Source of the DNA: Gamsiella multidivaricata
Lineage: Eukaryota; Mortierellomycota; Mortierellomycetes; Mortierellales; Mortierellaceae
Assembly (NCBI RefSeq): GCF_025024155.1
Contig: NW_026251796.1
Location: 1 to 64,000 of the forward strand
Length of the DNA stretch: 64,000 nt
Direction: 5' to 3'
Shown piece after piece: positions 35,391 to 46,082 of this stretch. Made by a program: the position numbers and the translations under genes. Position 1 is the first letter of the stretch. Every line of letters begins with the position of its first letter. A model generated the notes under the pieces. That model did not search any database and was not told the origin of the DNA. It was given only the letters and a program-made list of their open reading frames with translations.

Positions 35391-35756
35391 CTAACCTTCT
35401 ACCCGGAGGTCAATCTCGCTGGTAAGCAAGTCTACTGCTCCTGCTCGCACTGCTTCTGGAACTTTGCTTGTAATTACGCGGTGGTACTTTTCCTTACAGG
35501 TGGCGATGAATTCGCCAGTGTTTTGCAGTCTCAAAGCCTCGGCATCATTCTGTTTCCGGCAGCCATGAACGTGGTTCATATAGCAGAGAAAGATCGAGCG
35601 AAAATCCTAGTGCATGTAAAGATCCTGTAAAACATATTCAGAGAAGTCCAACATTTGGAATAGACTTGTGTTGCGGTTGACTCCGACGCTGCTTCTATTA
35701 CGATTGTGAAAATTGAAAGCCGGGTTGAAGGACTCTCTGACGAATACGTTAGATGG
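35391..35756 (-). pseudogene. Unidentified coding remnant
   Basis: A minus-strand frame of about 120 codons with one internal stop (near 35610). It contains VFVRESFNPAF, FLCYMNHVHGCRKQ and EAVRAGAVDLLTSEIDL. Its composition looks protein-coding, not random, and it lies just before the Fanzor-like zinc-ribbon piece. I cannot name the family. It may be part of the inserted DNA or the 5' part of another mobile-element protein. Confidence 0.4.
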
Positions 35757-35815
35757 CTAGATTATCAGAGGAATCTGTCAAGTCTCTTCCCATCACCAAA
35801 AAGGTCTACAAAGAT

Positions 35816-35939
35816 CAATTGAGGCATAAGGCGGCAATGTTCCCCCGTCCTCCAAGAGGGTCGACCATTCAACTTGAAGGTTCATGTGGGCTCGACCGCT
35901 TTTAGAACTGCCACATTTGTGGTCAACGTTCACCATCAA
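35816..35939. repeat. 124-bp direct repeat, copy 1
   Basis: Begins CAATTGAGGCATAAGGCGGC and ends TTCACCATCAA. By eye about 11 of 124 positions differ from copy 2 and no gap is needed. Flanked on both sides by ATCAATTGA-like sequence. No coding sense is seen. Confidence 0.8.
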
Positions 35940-35994
35940 TTGACCCAAGGCAAAAAAATAACAAACAATCAAACAAAAAGAGATCGACATTGAC

Positions 35995-36118
35995 CAATTG
36001 AGGCATAAGGCGGCAATGTTCCCCCGTCCTCCAGGAAGACAGACCATTCAACTTGGAGGTTCATGTGGGACCGACCGCTTTTAGAACTACCACATCTGTG
36101 GTCAACATTCACCATCAA
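35995..36118. repeat. 124-bp direct repeat, copy 2
   Basis: Second copy, offset by 179 bp from copy 1 in the same orientation. Both keep TTCATGTGGG and CCGCTTTTAGAACT, and both can form a short ATGTGG/CCACAT stem. It may be the end repeats of an insertion or a tandemly duplicated non-coding element. Confidence 0.8.
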
Positions 36119-36279
36119 CCAATCCAATGAGTGAATAACATAAGGGGAAGCACAAATTACACAACCAAGCGGGCAACCTCCTACCTTTGTCGCTGTGAAA
36201 AGAGATTTTGGATTAACGCGGTGCTGTATGGCTTTAAATATGAGCCAACTGGTTGCACTTCTAAGGAGATTCGCGTGGT

Positions 36280-36305
36280 GTGTGTGTGCGTGTGTGTGTG
36301 TGTGT
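36280..36305. repeat. GT microsatellite
   Basis: A (GT)n run upstream of the Crinkler-like pseudogene. An alternating CG run lies nearby at 36437-36451; both can adopt Z-DNA. Confidence 0.7.
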
Positions 36306-36579
36306 GAAGGAGAAAACAGAGAGAAGACAAACAAGGGACAATGAATGATGATGGGGGCGTGAGAGCGGTGGCAATGGTAATTAATAAGGTCAAAGGAGTG
36401 TGATGCCAGAGGCGAGAAAAGCGAAGGCGCAGTCACTGCGCGCGCGCGCGTACGACGTCGCGATATTTATTTCCCGGTCGACAAGAAATAAAGAGATATG
36501 ACTGTGCCTTTATTTTGCGCCGACCCTTTTTTGCCATCGTTTTGCATTTTCTTCTTCACCTTTGCCGCGATACCCCTTC

Positions 36580-36621
36580 CCTCGGCTTAATTCTTTCATC
36601 CCTCGGCTTAATTCTTTCATC
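36580..36621. repeat. 21-bp tandem duplication
   Basis: Two adjacent copies of a unit containing CGGCTTAATTCTTTCAT, followed by a decayed third. It lies in the leader of the Crinkler-like pseudogene. Confidence 0.7.
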
Positions 36622-36724
36622 CCTCGCCTTTTTCTTTCCATCCTTCGTCTCTTTTATCCCTCGCCTTCTGACTTCTTCCTTTTTTCTCGCCACATTTAAT
36701 TCTCTTTTGATGCTTCACAACACT

Positions 36725-37640
36725 ATGACCGACAACGACTTGACTCTATTCTGCATTGAGAATGGAGACTCTACGCCATTCTCTGTCGACATCGACCCAT
36801 CAAAGACTGTTGATCATCTCAAGGATGCATAGAAAACCCCTCGATTTGATGATGTTGCCGCCGATGAGCTCACCCTCTGGCGCGTTTCGATTCCTCTTGC
36901 TCCACTTAAGGAGCGCAAGCCGATTGTCCTGAACAATATTGATTCCGCGACAGAACTCGACCCAACAGATGACCTCTCTGATGTCTTTACCCACAAACCA
37001 CCAAAGAAAACAATTCAAATCATCGTCCAGCGACCACCACCAGGTAATGCCGCATTCTTTCCTCTCCACTGCACCATGCGCGTAAGCTTGTTATTGTACT
37101 AACCTAAATTCTCACGCTTAATTATCCAACACAGTCCATGCACCCGTCCCTGTTCGATTTCTTACCCCTGTTCCAGCCACTCCCTCGGATACTTCTCGTC
37201 CTAGAACGCCTTTGTCTGGTGAGTTCGGTCGTCAACTCTGTTTTTACGCCCATTTCTAATTGATTTATCTTTTCTCTCAACAGGGGACCTCAGAACCGAC
37301 ATCAAAAAGATCGCCTACCGATTCTTTGCAACCGGATCTCCAGCCTCTATCTTTCTGGACGCGTATGTGCGAGGAGAATTCAAGTTGCCAGTCACTACCG
37401 CCGGGATCAAGGGGCTACCCAAAGTACTGCTGCGAGGCGTTGTCGAAAGTCAGGATTCAGGACCAAGTCTTCTTTTTTTTGGATTTACCGAATCCTCCGT
37501 TAAAGGCTGGTGATCCTGTTCCTGAGAGGTTTCGGTCGAACGTTTTTTAAACTGGAAGGCATGCAGGCACAAGACCTCCCTGTATTTGGTGTCAGGTGCG
37601 CTCCTATCCTCAATGCATGACTTTGAAAGACTTGCTATGT
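36725..37640 (+). pseudogene. Crinkler (CRN)-like gene, broken
   Basis: The N-terminal part has the Crinkler ubiquitin-like/header layout: a short hydrophobic start, then FDDVAADELTLWRV, then DDLSDVF and PPKKTIQIIVQRP. An intron begins at a GTAATG donor near 37042, and further exons follow near 37136-37216 and from 37285. The third exon has the conserved SPASIFLDAYVRGEF and GLPKVLLRGV block that precedes an ATPase-like domain. Three breaks are visible: a TAG at 36830-36832 inside the header, a frameshift at a T-run near 37470, and loss of the frame soon after a PVFGV segment (about 37580) where a P-loop would follow. The C-terminal effector part is absent. Crinklers are known as host-directed or self-directed proteins in oomycetes and several fungi; this copy cannot make the full product. 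Confidence 0.7.
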
Positions 37641-37739
37641 TTACTCTGCTACTTCATGGACTAATGCGGAATATTTATGTCTATGACAAAGTCAATAAAA
37701 ACATAAAACAATTTTACATAACTTCGATTCTCAAGTGAA

Positions 37740-39723
37740 GTGCTCTTATCTTCGGAACAAAGTGCGACTGAAAGGACTCGTGCAAAGAGGAAAGTTCCAT
37801 CTTGGTCGAAAACTTACCACCCAGACCAACCCCATCACAACCTTGTTAGCTTCCTCTCTCTTTCTGCCGATCGATCCTCCGATCAACTTGAGTAGGTGAT
37901 CCGTTATGAGCCTGTGCTCCGCATCCCTGGCCCATCTCGTGTCCCACCTATGCTTCCTGAACCGGCTGTAAAATTCATTCAGCTGTCCCTCTACTCTCTC
38001 CAGTTCCGTAACATAGCTCGCAAAGCTAGCTCCCTCACTGTGCAGTGGTGGCTGCTTAGTCTCGATGTTACTGATGGATTCTATTCCATCATCTGGAACG
38101 ATGATTTTCTGCTTTTCCATTTATCTTCTGTGCTTGAACGTAGGCTGGTACACAGCCTTCTGCTTCACTGCGAGATTGTAATAGGTACGAGAACCAAAAG
38201 TAGGGGTTGTATCCTCGAAAGAACTGCTCATGTCGTCATCATCGTCCTTTCTTCCAGGTCCCGTTGTCGTACTGGCAGGATCATCGATCTCTGGTAGCAA
38301 TGCGCTAATTCCAACTACACGGATTTGGCTGAGATCGAGACCCAGGACCTTGATTTGATCTGGCCCACATCTGCAAAGATCGATGACATCCTGCTGGGTC
38401 TTCACAATGTTTCGGACCTCGGTCAACTAATAGTCCACTCCGCCGACTGTGGATGTGATTCGAAGGGCAAGATATTCTGCGAGAATCGCCTGCATCTGAA
38501 TGACTGTAATTCTTTTAACTTGAAGGTCGACAGATGGAGGCGGAAACCGTCTGTCCAAATGGGGCCTCGACGAACATAGCCGTGTCCCTCGTAGGTCATA
38601 GGATCGAATTTGGCCTGCCGAATGAGTTGAATGTGTTCTCGCATCATACTCAGGGCCATCACGAACGTCGATTCTTGCAATCTCTCGACCTTTTGCGTGG
38701 CTCACGCCTGTTGACGTTCGAAGGCATCTTCGTGATAAGGAACCCAGGAGCCTTCTGCCCAAGTCAATCGGTTAGGTTACCCTAGGTGGGAGCGCTGTTC
38801 TTGTTCTCAAAGTCCACCAGTATTAGTTCCTGAAGTTTTTTTCTTCAGCGCAGCGTTTTACCTAAACACGATACCAAACTCTTACTCAGAGAACGACATT
38901 AATGGCTGCTCTATGCCCATTAATGGGGTTGTCTGACGATAACTCTTGCTGGACTAGCTCAAAAGCATGAAATCTTCGATCGCTGGGATGTCTTGGTCTA
39001 TCTCTGTACGTGATCCATCTAATATGAGACCCTTCGTCTTCAAAGTCCTTGGCTATTATAGACAGATCGCCAATGTTAGTATTGTCGTTCTTACAGTATG
39101 CTCCTTGAGTCGAGTGCAAGGTTTGACGCGGGGGTTTGGTAAGAGACTGGGCAGGGTTCACCTCACTTGCAGCCCCTGCCTGATGTGGAGCAGGGTGGCC
39201 GGTCGTGCGATATCTGTTGAAAGTCTGCGAAGACTTGTGCCGCCGAGCCTTAGTACCGGTTGACTCGTTGTCAAAGCCATTAAAGTTGATAGCGATCTCA
39301 ATAAGCTAGTTAATTTTATGCATACCTTCATGCAGGTGGGGATTCTTACAAATCAAGGCAGTGTTTGACATTGCATACCTTCTCTCCGCCTCGCGTGCCT
39401 CTCGCACCTCCTTCTGCATTTGGGAGTACCGCTGAGAAAGACAGTCGAGCTGCTTCCAAAGGCTGTCATAGGTCATGGCAGCTTGAGCTGAGGACGAAAG
39501 GGGTGGGCCAATCTGCACAGGGTCCTCAAAGATCCACAAACGTCTCCTGGGTAGTATCCTTGCGCATGGCTTGATTGTTGCCAAGTAATGCTTCGTCATC
39601 GTCGCAGCCAAGGCGTTAGATTCTGCTATATGATGATCTGATTGATCTATTTACCTTCTCTATCCAGCCCTTCGATGATTTGTAATTAGTTGCACTTCCG
39701 AGAGAGAGGACGTTGCGGCTGTC

Positions 39724-39755
<32 letters not shown>

Positions 39756-40362
39756 ATGTGACGCTAAGTACTGTAAACTGGTCGCATAGACGCTTGGAAT
39801 GTTGTACACGAGGAGTTTCCTTTTAAGGTGGGTCGTTAAATGGTCTCGATGCTCTTGTACATGAGCATGTCGTCAGGCTTGCATTCAAGGCCTATCGTGA
39901 GATCTGCCTCGGTCGAGCATTCGACAATCGTCCACTGCTTCGTGTACATGTATACGGCAAAGGCGCTTTGAGCGTCTAGGGAGCAATAGAAGGCCGAGCC
40001 CAAGTGTTTTCTGATGTCGATGAACTGGTGTTTTCGCATGCGAAGCTTTTTATCCACGCGAACTTCGAGCATGCAGACATTTGTCGGCGCGCTCAACAGC
40101 TTCCTTGTGAAAGGTTCTCTCGGTACAGTTGAGTGGGTCCTTTTCCCTCCAAAGGAAGGCCATCCAGGTAAAGAATCAAGTTCGTCTGGGTCCCAAGCTT
40201 CAGTATCTCTCTCTCAACAATGCGGCGAGCATCGTCCGTAGGGTGCGAGGAATAGGCGCAGCGAACGGTGACATAAACAGACCCAAGGATATCGACTCGA
40301 CTCACCGAATTGTGATCAATGGAGCTGGGATGTTGGATAAGTGGGCGGTTGATTGCTCCCAT
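37740..40362 (-). pseudogene. XPG/PIN plus TnpB/Fanzor-like nuclease pseudogene, main part
   Basis: Minus-strand pieces in collinear order over 2.6 kb, starting MGAINRPLIQ at 40362. The N-terminal third resembles an XPG/FEN1-type PIN nuclease: RVDILGS, LILYLDG, then STEADLTIGLECKPDD, with a frame break near 40120. A linker with coiled-coil character (39.3-39.6 kb) and a poly-A (minus) run at 39726-39754 follow. The last third has TYEGHGYVRRGPIWTDGFRL and LKELQS, then DQIKVLGLDLSQIRVVG with a RuvC-I-type Asp at 38334-38336. NLAVKQKAVYQPTFKHRR is followed by a stop, and then comes KVVMGL where RuvC-II is expected. It carries at least four frameshifts or stops and probably a large internal deletion near 38.8 kb. 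The fusion assignment rests on collinearity and on memory of long Mortierella proteins of this build. Confidence 0.6.
39726..39754. repeat. Poly-T/poly-A homopolymer of about 28 nt
   Basis: Interrupts the XPG-Fanzor-like pseudogene on the minus strand between two segments that would otherwise read on. It could be slippage expansion or the tail of a retroposed insertion. Confidence 0.7.
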
Positions 40363-40511
40363 TGTGACGTCACTATTCTGAACTTCGAGTGGTGCAAGCA
40401 GTCTATACCTCGAAGTTCTCTTCGTATTTTTCACCTCCTTACACCTCCCCTCGGTTATCAAAGCAAAGCATTCTTTCTACACAGAGGCAGCCCACACTAC
40501 TGCTCTATTCG

Positions 40512-43262
40512 ATGGACAACCCTACACAGGCCCCCACCACCTTCAGCGCTCCACCCAATACGACTGTCACGGCTCGACAAAGGCTTTTGGCAGCATGTCC
40601 GTGCCTCAACGTCAAGCTGCACCTCGCTGCACAACCTGAGCAGGGCGTATCGATCGCAGGAAAAGAACTAAAGCTTGGACTGGCCGGTGTGTCTGTGGTA
40701 AGCTGCGTTCGGAGGCCGTGATCCCTGACCGCAGACGAGCATCCGTTGGCGGTTGTGGGGAGAGGCAGCTTTCGGGACTGATCCTAAACCCATTTCTATC
40801 GTCCTCGCTCGCTTTTCTCTTGTTCAGGAACAAAAAATCCTCTGCGGTCTCTCAATATCAAAGGATCTGGCCACGGCGCGGTGTATGAATTGCGATCAGG
40901 ACGTTTATATCTTCAAGCCAAGTTCCACCTCGGTCAACTTGGAGACTACCTCCTTGGCCTTTTTGGCCAACTCCGTCTTGTTCTCACCCTCGAACGGCAT
41001 TGTCGTGCCATCAGAAGCCGTCGTCACAGGGGAACGGATTGATGCGCTTGTCAATGATCCAAATTACTCCAAAGCCTTCCGACTCATCCTCGCACCAAAA
41101 CCTGCTTCCATCGGATCAGGCGACCACCCGACTTCTTCATCAGCCACGCCTGCAGCACCCCAGCCAAACGATATCCCATACCGACCCTATCTAGACAGGG
41201 TGCGCTCGATTTTGGACAAGGAACTCGAGTTGAATCTGAACGCACAGCAACAGCGAACAGAGGCCAGGATTGAAGCGTACAAGTCGCAACAATTGCTGGC
41301 ATTGCAAAAGTCGATGGAGAGCACGAGGCATGAAAAGGATCTTCTCTGGATCAAGATTCAGGAACGGGTCACGTCGCCGCCGCCTCCGGCACCCTCAACA
41401 CCCAGCATTGGAGAGTCAGGAAGTGCAGGCGCTCAAGGGAGCGGATCCGCTGACGCCAATGGCGGACAGTATGCCTTCGACGTGCCTGGCACTTTGCCCA
41501 TCCGACTCACAAGCGCCTCTCGGGTGGATGGGCCTCATGGCGCATTTCTGGACAGGAGAAAGGCATCGGAAACGGACGCGGCCATGTCGCTCCAGTTCAG
41601 AGAATTTGATCAGCAAATGGCCTCGAACAGTATGAGGCGACAGAGCCTTGTGCCTGTTGTGGTCCCGACACACGACGGGACGGACGATATCGCTGACATG
41701 ACCTTGTCCAACACAGCGACGAATGCGACCACCTCTACGGCTCTTGACCAGCCTGCCTCGAGCTCCTCGAATTCGGGAACGTCGACCCCAACATCAAAAT
41801 CGAAAAAGAAGGTGACCATCAGCGACGCAATTAAGAAGGTCTCAATCGTCGAGCCTGACGCAGGCAACTATGTGGATGGCAATGGTATATCTTTCAGTGC
41901 GATGGGTACTGGTTGTCCAGGACTTTATTGTGGTCAAAAATGGAAGAACTAACGCAGCTTTTGGATTATATAGATCAGAACAGTGATGAGGAGGATGGTG
42001 GAGACGAGGATGAAGGGGTGGTCTTTGATATGGACGAAGAGCTAGGATTCGACGGGGAAGGAGGAGAGGACGTCGAAGGAAACGAGGAAGGCAGCGAACA
42101 GGAAGACGGTATGGGTAGTGATGAAGACGATTATTCTACGCCCAGCAATAGCATCGCCATCAGCAACTCAGCCGGTCGTTCCTTGCCCAAATCCGGCATG
42201 GTCGTGGGCTCGCTCCGCGCAAACTATCTACGCCGTCAGAAGGGGCTTCAGCAACACAAGAGGTCACTCAACGAGGAAGAGCTTGATTTTGACGACGACG
42301 ACGAGGATGATGATGATGATGATGATGATGACAACGCCCCTGCGCCACCCGCAGCAGCATTCCTCGGCACGTCCTTGCCGATCCAAATCCAACCACGCCC
42401 CGCCAATCCCCTACCCCCTCCTCCAGCACGTACTTCGGCCCTTGCCAGCTCCTTGGCGATGCCTCCAGGATCATCCCCAGCAGCCGCCATGCTCCAGCGG
42501 AGATTGTCTCGTGCATACGGACCGGATCTCTTGCCTGACAGCAGCAGCCAGGGCAATAACAATACCAACATCGCGCGCTCATCGACCTTGGCATTCGCAG
42601 GATCTTACACCGACGGATCATCCCTTGCGCCTCCAGCTCCTGGGGGCATCGCTGGATCTCTGATAATTGATCCACTTATGCTGCTTGAGGAAGAGCACGA
42701 CAACGATGACCGTGAGGATCGTCTTCGAAAGCACCGACAGCCTTTCTCGTCCATCAACCACCGTCGCGATCTAGAGAGGAGTCAGCAGAGCCATAAGGAG
42801 CAGGACCCTACACCGGCACAGTTCAGGAACAATGGCGGTGCGATATCTTCGGTGTCGCAGCAGACGGATTTTGAGCCCCCACATCTGTATTCGGCAAGGA
42901 CCTATGTCGGCTCGACCCCATGGGAGATGCCGACAAGGATCACAGTCAAGACTGGAGGCATACAGCGTGAGGGCACGAACCTGGACAAGCAGATCGCGCT
43001 AGAGATGGCGAAGGAGCTGGAGCAGGAACGACTCGAGAAGGAGAAGGAGGCACATGAAGCTGCGCTTTTGGACAGGAGTAGTGCAGTGCAACGTGGCGTC
43101 CATAAGATCGACGAGGAGGAGGAAGAGGAAGAGGAAGAGGAAGAAGAGGAGGAAGAGATACTAGGACGGAGGCGTCAGGGTCAGCGGCAGCAGGAGGCGG
43201 ATGAATTACCGCCGCTGCATCCTCTCTCGACTGCAACAGCAAACGACATCGGTGATAGTTAG
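40512..43262 (+). CDS. PRAS40-like acidic/proline-rich protein (tentative)
   Basis: join(40512..40697, 40828..41884, 41947..43262), 852 aa; the second intron (62 bp) was chosen because it alone closes the frame. The N-terminus has CPCLNVKLHL and later ARCMNCDQDVYIF, possibly a metal-binding pair. A charged helix (about 190-260) follows, then Ser/Thr-rich linkers, an acidic segment with VVFDMDEEL (42021-42047), LRANYLRRQKG, a poly-Asp tract, AFLGTSLPIQI, and a C-terminal coiled coil ending in poly-Glu. FDMDE fits the TOS consensus that binds Raptor in TORC1 substrates. The FLGTSLPIQI and DPLMLLEEEHDND segments resemble proteins annotated as proline-rich AKT1 substrate 1 domain in Mucoromycota, as I recall them. 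If right, it is a TORC1 regulator; otherwise an uncharacterised conserved protein. Confidence 0.6.
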
Positions 43263-43470
43263 TTTCTGGAAGGCCTTCTTGGTCTGAAAGAAAAAAGTAA
43301 AATAAAATAACACACACTGCAAACAAAGCGTAATGAGTAACGATTGGATGGTTTTGGCCTGTGATATCCCGCCTTTTTTTTTCTTTCTTTTTTATTGTTC
43401 TACGAGGCTTAGTACTGTACATGTAAAGGGGAAGCACAAAAAAAAGAAAAAGAAAAAAAAAGTTGACCTT
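43263..43470. other. Short convergent intergenic spacer
   Basis: Shared 3' region of the PRAS40-like gene and RBBP5, with AATAAA-like and A-rich sequence around 43297-43310. No gene. Confidence 0.5.
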
Positions 43471-46082
43471 TCACCGCTGTCTCTTGACATGTCGTGGGGA
43501 CGATTGGTGATCATCCAGTTTCCTCCGTGGGCTGCTGTGCTCTCGGTCATATCCATGGCCATTCGTGCTTCCGTTCTCGTACCCGTGGCCATGGCTATGT
43601 CCTCCATCCGTCTCGAAAGCCTCCTCATCAGGCCGATGCTTATGCTCCTTCTCTCCACGGTCATGCTCCCGATCTCGATCATGATCTCCGTCTCGATCTC
43701 CGTCGTGGTACCTGTCTCGTCCTCTGTCGTAGTCCTGGTCTCTATCGTCTCGTTTCCGGTCCTCGGCTACATGGTCAAGAGTCATCTCGTCCTTGTGATG
43801 GATATGCGATGTATCCTGCTTCACATCTACATGGGCGTGCGCAGAGCTGTTGTTTATGTCTTGATGTCCATGGCCATGGCCATGGCCGTGGCCGTGGCGA
43901 TGGTGACGATGGCCTTGATGGTGATGATTATGGTGATGACGACGATGGCGATGGGGGTGCTTGTAATGCTGTGGTTCCTCAGGTTGTTGGTCGCTGGGCA
44001 GAAGCGGGAGGTAAAACGTTTCCTCCCCACCGTCCTCGCTATCCGAGTCGTTGAACGGGTTGATTTTTTCGATCGTCGTCACGTCAATGAGCACATCTTC
44101 GTCGTCGTGTTTTCGTTTGGACGCCTCTTCCTCAGGAACCTAGAGTGTGAGAAACATGGCGATAATCAGAATACTGTCGTTATAGTCACCACCTTGCTTT
44201 TCGAGGTCATTCTCTCACGATTTTGGCTTACAATGTCGAATTCGTCCTCGCGCTCTTCGTAGTCGATGTTCTCTTCCAGCTCTTTAAAATCAGGGGCGAA
44301 TGCGCTCCAGTTCTCCTGGTAATTTGTCGCCCAGATATGAATCTTTCCGTAGCTTGACACTGATGCCACAATGGGTCTGATCGGATGCCACTAAAACGCC
44401 AGAGTATATAATATATGTATATAGTGTTAAAGACGTCCCTTTCACGTCTGTTGTTCGTACTGTTTGCCTCAGCCAGCACAACTTTCTCATTGATCGTAAA
44501 AGACTTACAGCCAGATCCTCCAATGGCTCTTTGGGACCTTCGAGAAACTTGACGAGGTTCCCTCCAATTTTATCCCAGATGTAGATATTGTGTTCAGCCT
44601 GATGTCCAGATCCTCCGATGACATAGTCAGCGTCGCTCGAAAAACAGCACTGATTCCATTGGATCCTGTTAACCAGATCCTGGAATTTGTGCAGTTGTTC
44701 CGGTGGACCGTCTTCCCTGACTGCAAAGAGTCGGATGATCCTGTCGTTTGCATTGACCAAAATCTCCCTGCAGAAGTCATGAGCGAATGGTGTCCTGATT
44801 AGTATCGCTGCTTTCGAAGAGAACAAAGGGTCCGAGGAAAATGTAACCCATGGAACTGGCAGAGACTTACTTTCCTCTCCTACTGAACTTTATACTTTTG
44901 ATGGCGCTAGTTGTCGGTCGAATTTCATAGAGTAGCTAAGCGTGTTCAGGTTACGAGCAGGCAAAGAAATCGTCAGAGACTCTATTGTGTCGCAAACGTG
45001 AGCTCTACCACCGGAAAAAGAAAAAAAAAAACCGTCTATCCATGATGTTCCTTCCTTGTTCAGGCGTCGACGCAACTTACAGATCGCGTTTCCGTGTTGA
45101 TGATACTGATCTGGCCACGATTCGATCCTGCATAAATCCTTTTCCCTTGCCTGTCGAATGTAACGACCAGCGTCCATTGTGTTTGTCCAGCGGCTACTGT
45201 TGTTGCTGGTGTTGGTGTCGAGTTTGAATTCTGTTCGGATGACCCCTCATCTTTAGGATCCATCAAAATAGGTGATCGTTTGATGCCGTTTGAAAAATCA
45301 ACTAGCACAGGTTTCTCTTGATGTAGCGCAGCAATAAACAGCGAACTAATGGAACAAAACAGAAGGACAGTGAGTGGGTAAACGTCGCCAGTTGGTGGGG
45401 ACGCGTATAGAGTAGCACGGATGAAAATAATGATCGATGAGAATGGCTGCGTACTTGTTTTTGGGATGGAACTGAGCGTTCAAGACAGGCGTATCAAAGC
45501 GGATGGTATGTTGCTTCGTTCCTGTCAGAAGATCCCATACAATACAACTCCAGTCCCTGGATGATGACAAAAGATATCGACCATTCCGTGACCAGCTAGC
45601 AATTGAATATAATGTTCAGGAGTTCAAGGGTAGAGGTCAGTAAAGAGGCGACTGTACAAGTCCATCCTATGCCTCCATTCTTGCTTTCCATATGTATCTG
45701 CACCACTGCAGTTTTACACGCCATATTAGCATGTTGACATACCTCAGGCTAGTTACTATTTTGACGTGCCCGATCAAAGAACGCGAGACGCCTCGTGTAT
45801 CAAAGTCCCAGACGACAATAGTCCCGTCCGAGCATCCTGCAGCCAGAAGCGTACCCCGACGGTTAAACCTGACCGTAACAGCCAGTCCGCCCTCGAGTGT
45901 GTCCTCGATGACCTCTGGAAAATCTTGCTCAAATGGGTCTGTATCAAAGCGACAAAGAGAATGGCGATGGTTGGCAATCAGCTCAAAAAACTTTGTTCAT
46001 GGAAAGAGTTGATCTGGACATCGCGAGATTCCTGACAACCCTTAGATTGGTTAGTGTGCGCACCTAGTAGTTCCAGATTCAT
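43471..46082 (-). CDS. RBBP5: COMPASS WD40 subunit RBBP5/Swd1
   Basis: Eight exons: complement(join(43471..44139, 44232..44390, 44509..44767, 44871..44935, 45081..45345, 45455..45595, 45743..45938, 46064..46082)), 590 aa; all junctions are in phase. It begins MNLELLDPFEQDFPE, like animal RBBP5, and continues with WD40 blades (GCSDGTIVVWDF, SRDWSCIVWDLL, SAIKSIKFSRRGKEIL, DLVNRIQWNQCCFS, EDLAWHPIRPIVASV). The hallmark ENWSAFAPDFKELEENIDYEERE, followed by acidic EEEDEFD-type sequence, is what binds the Ash2 partner. This protein is a core part of the COMPASS histone H3 Lys4 methyltransferase in the nucleus. The C-terminus (about 390-590) is unusual: a His-rich stretch followed by Asp-Arg/His repeats, where animal proteins have a different tail. 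The first exon codes only six residues. Confidence 0.93.

Noticed and set aside
43494..44262. Plus-strand frames opposite the RBBP5 tail
   Set aside because: They are the reverse reading of His/Asp/Arg repeats (Met/Val/Ala or Gly/Asp-rich) and lack any start context or family motif.
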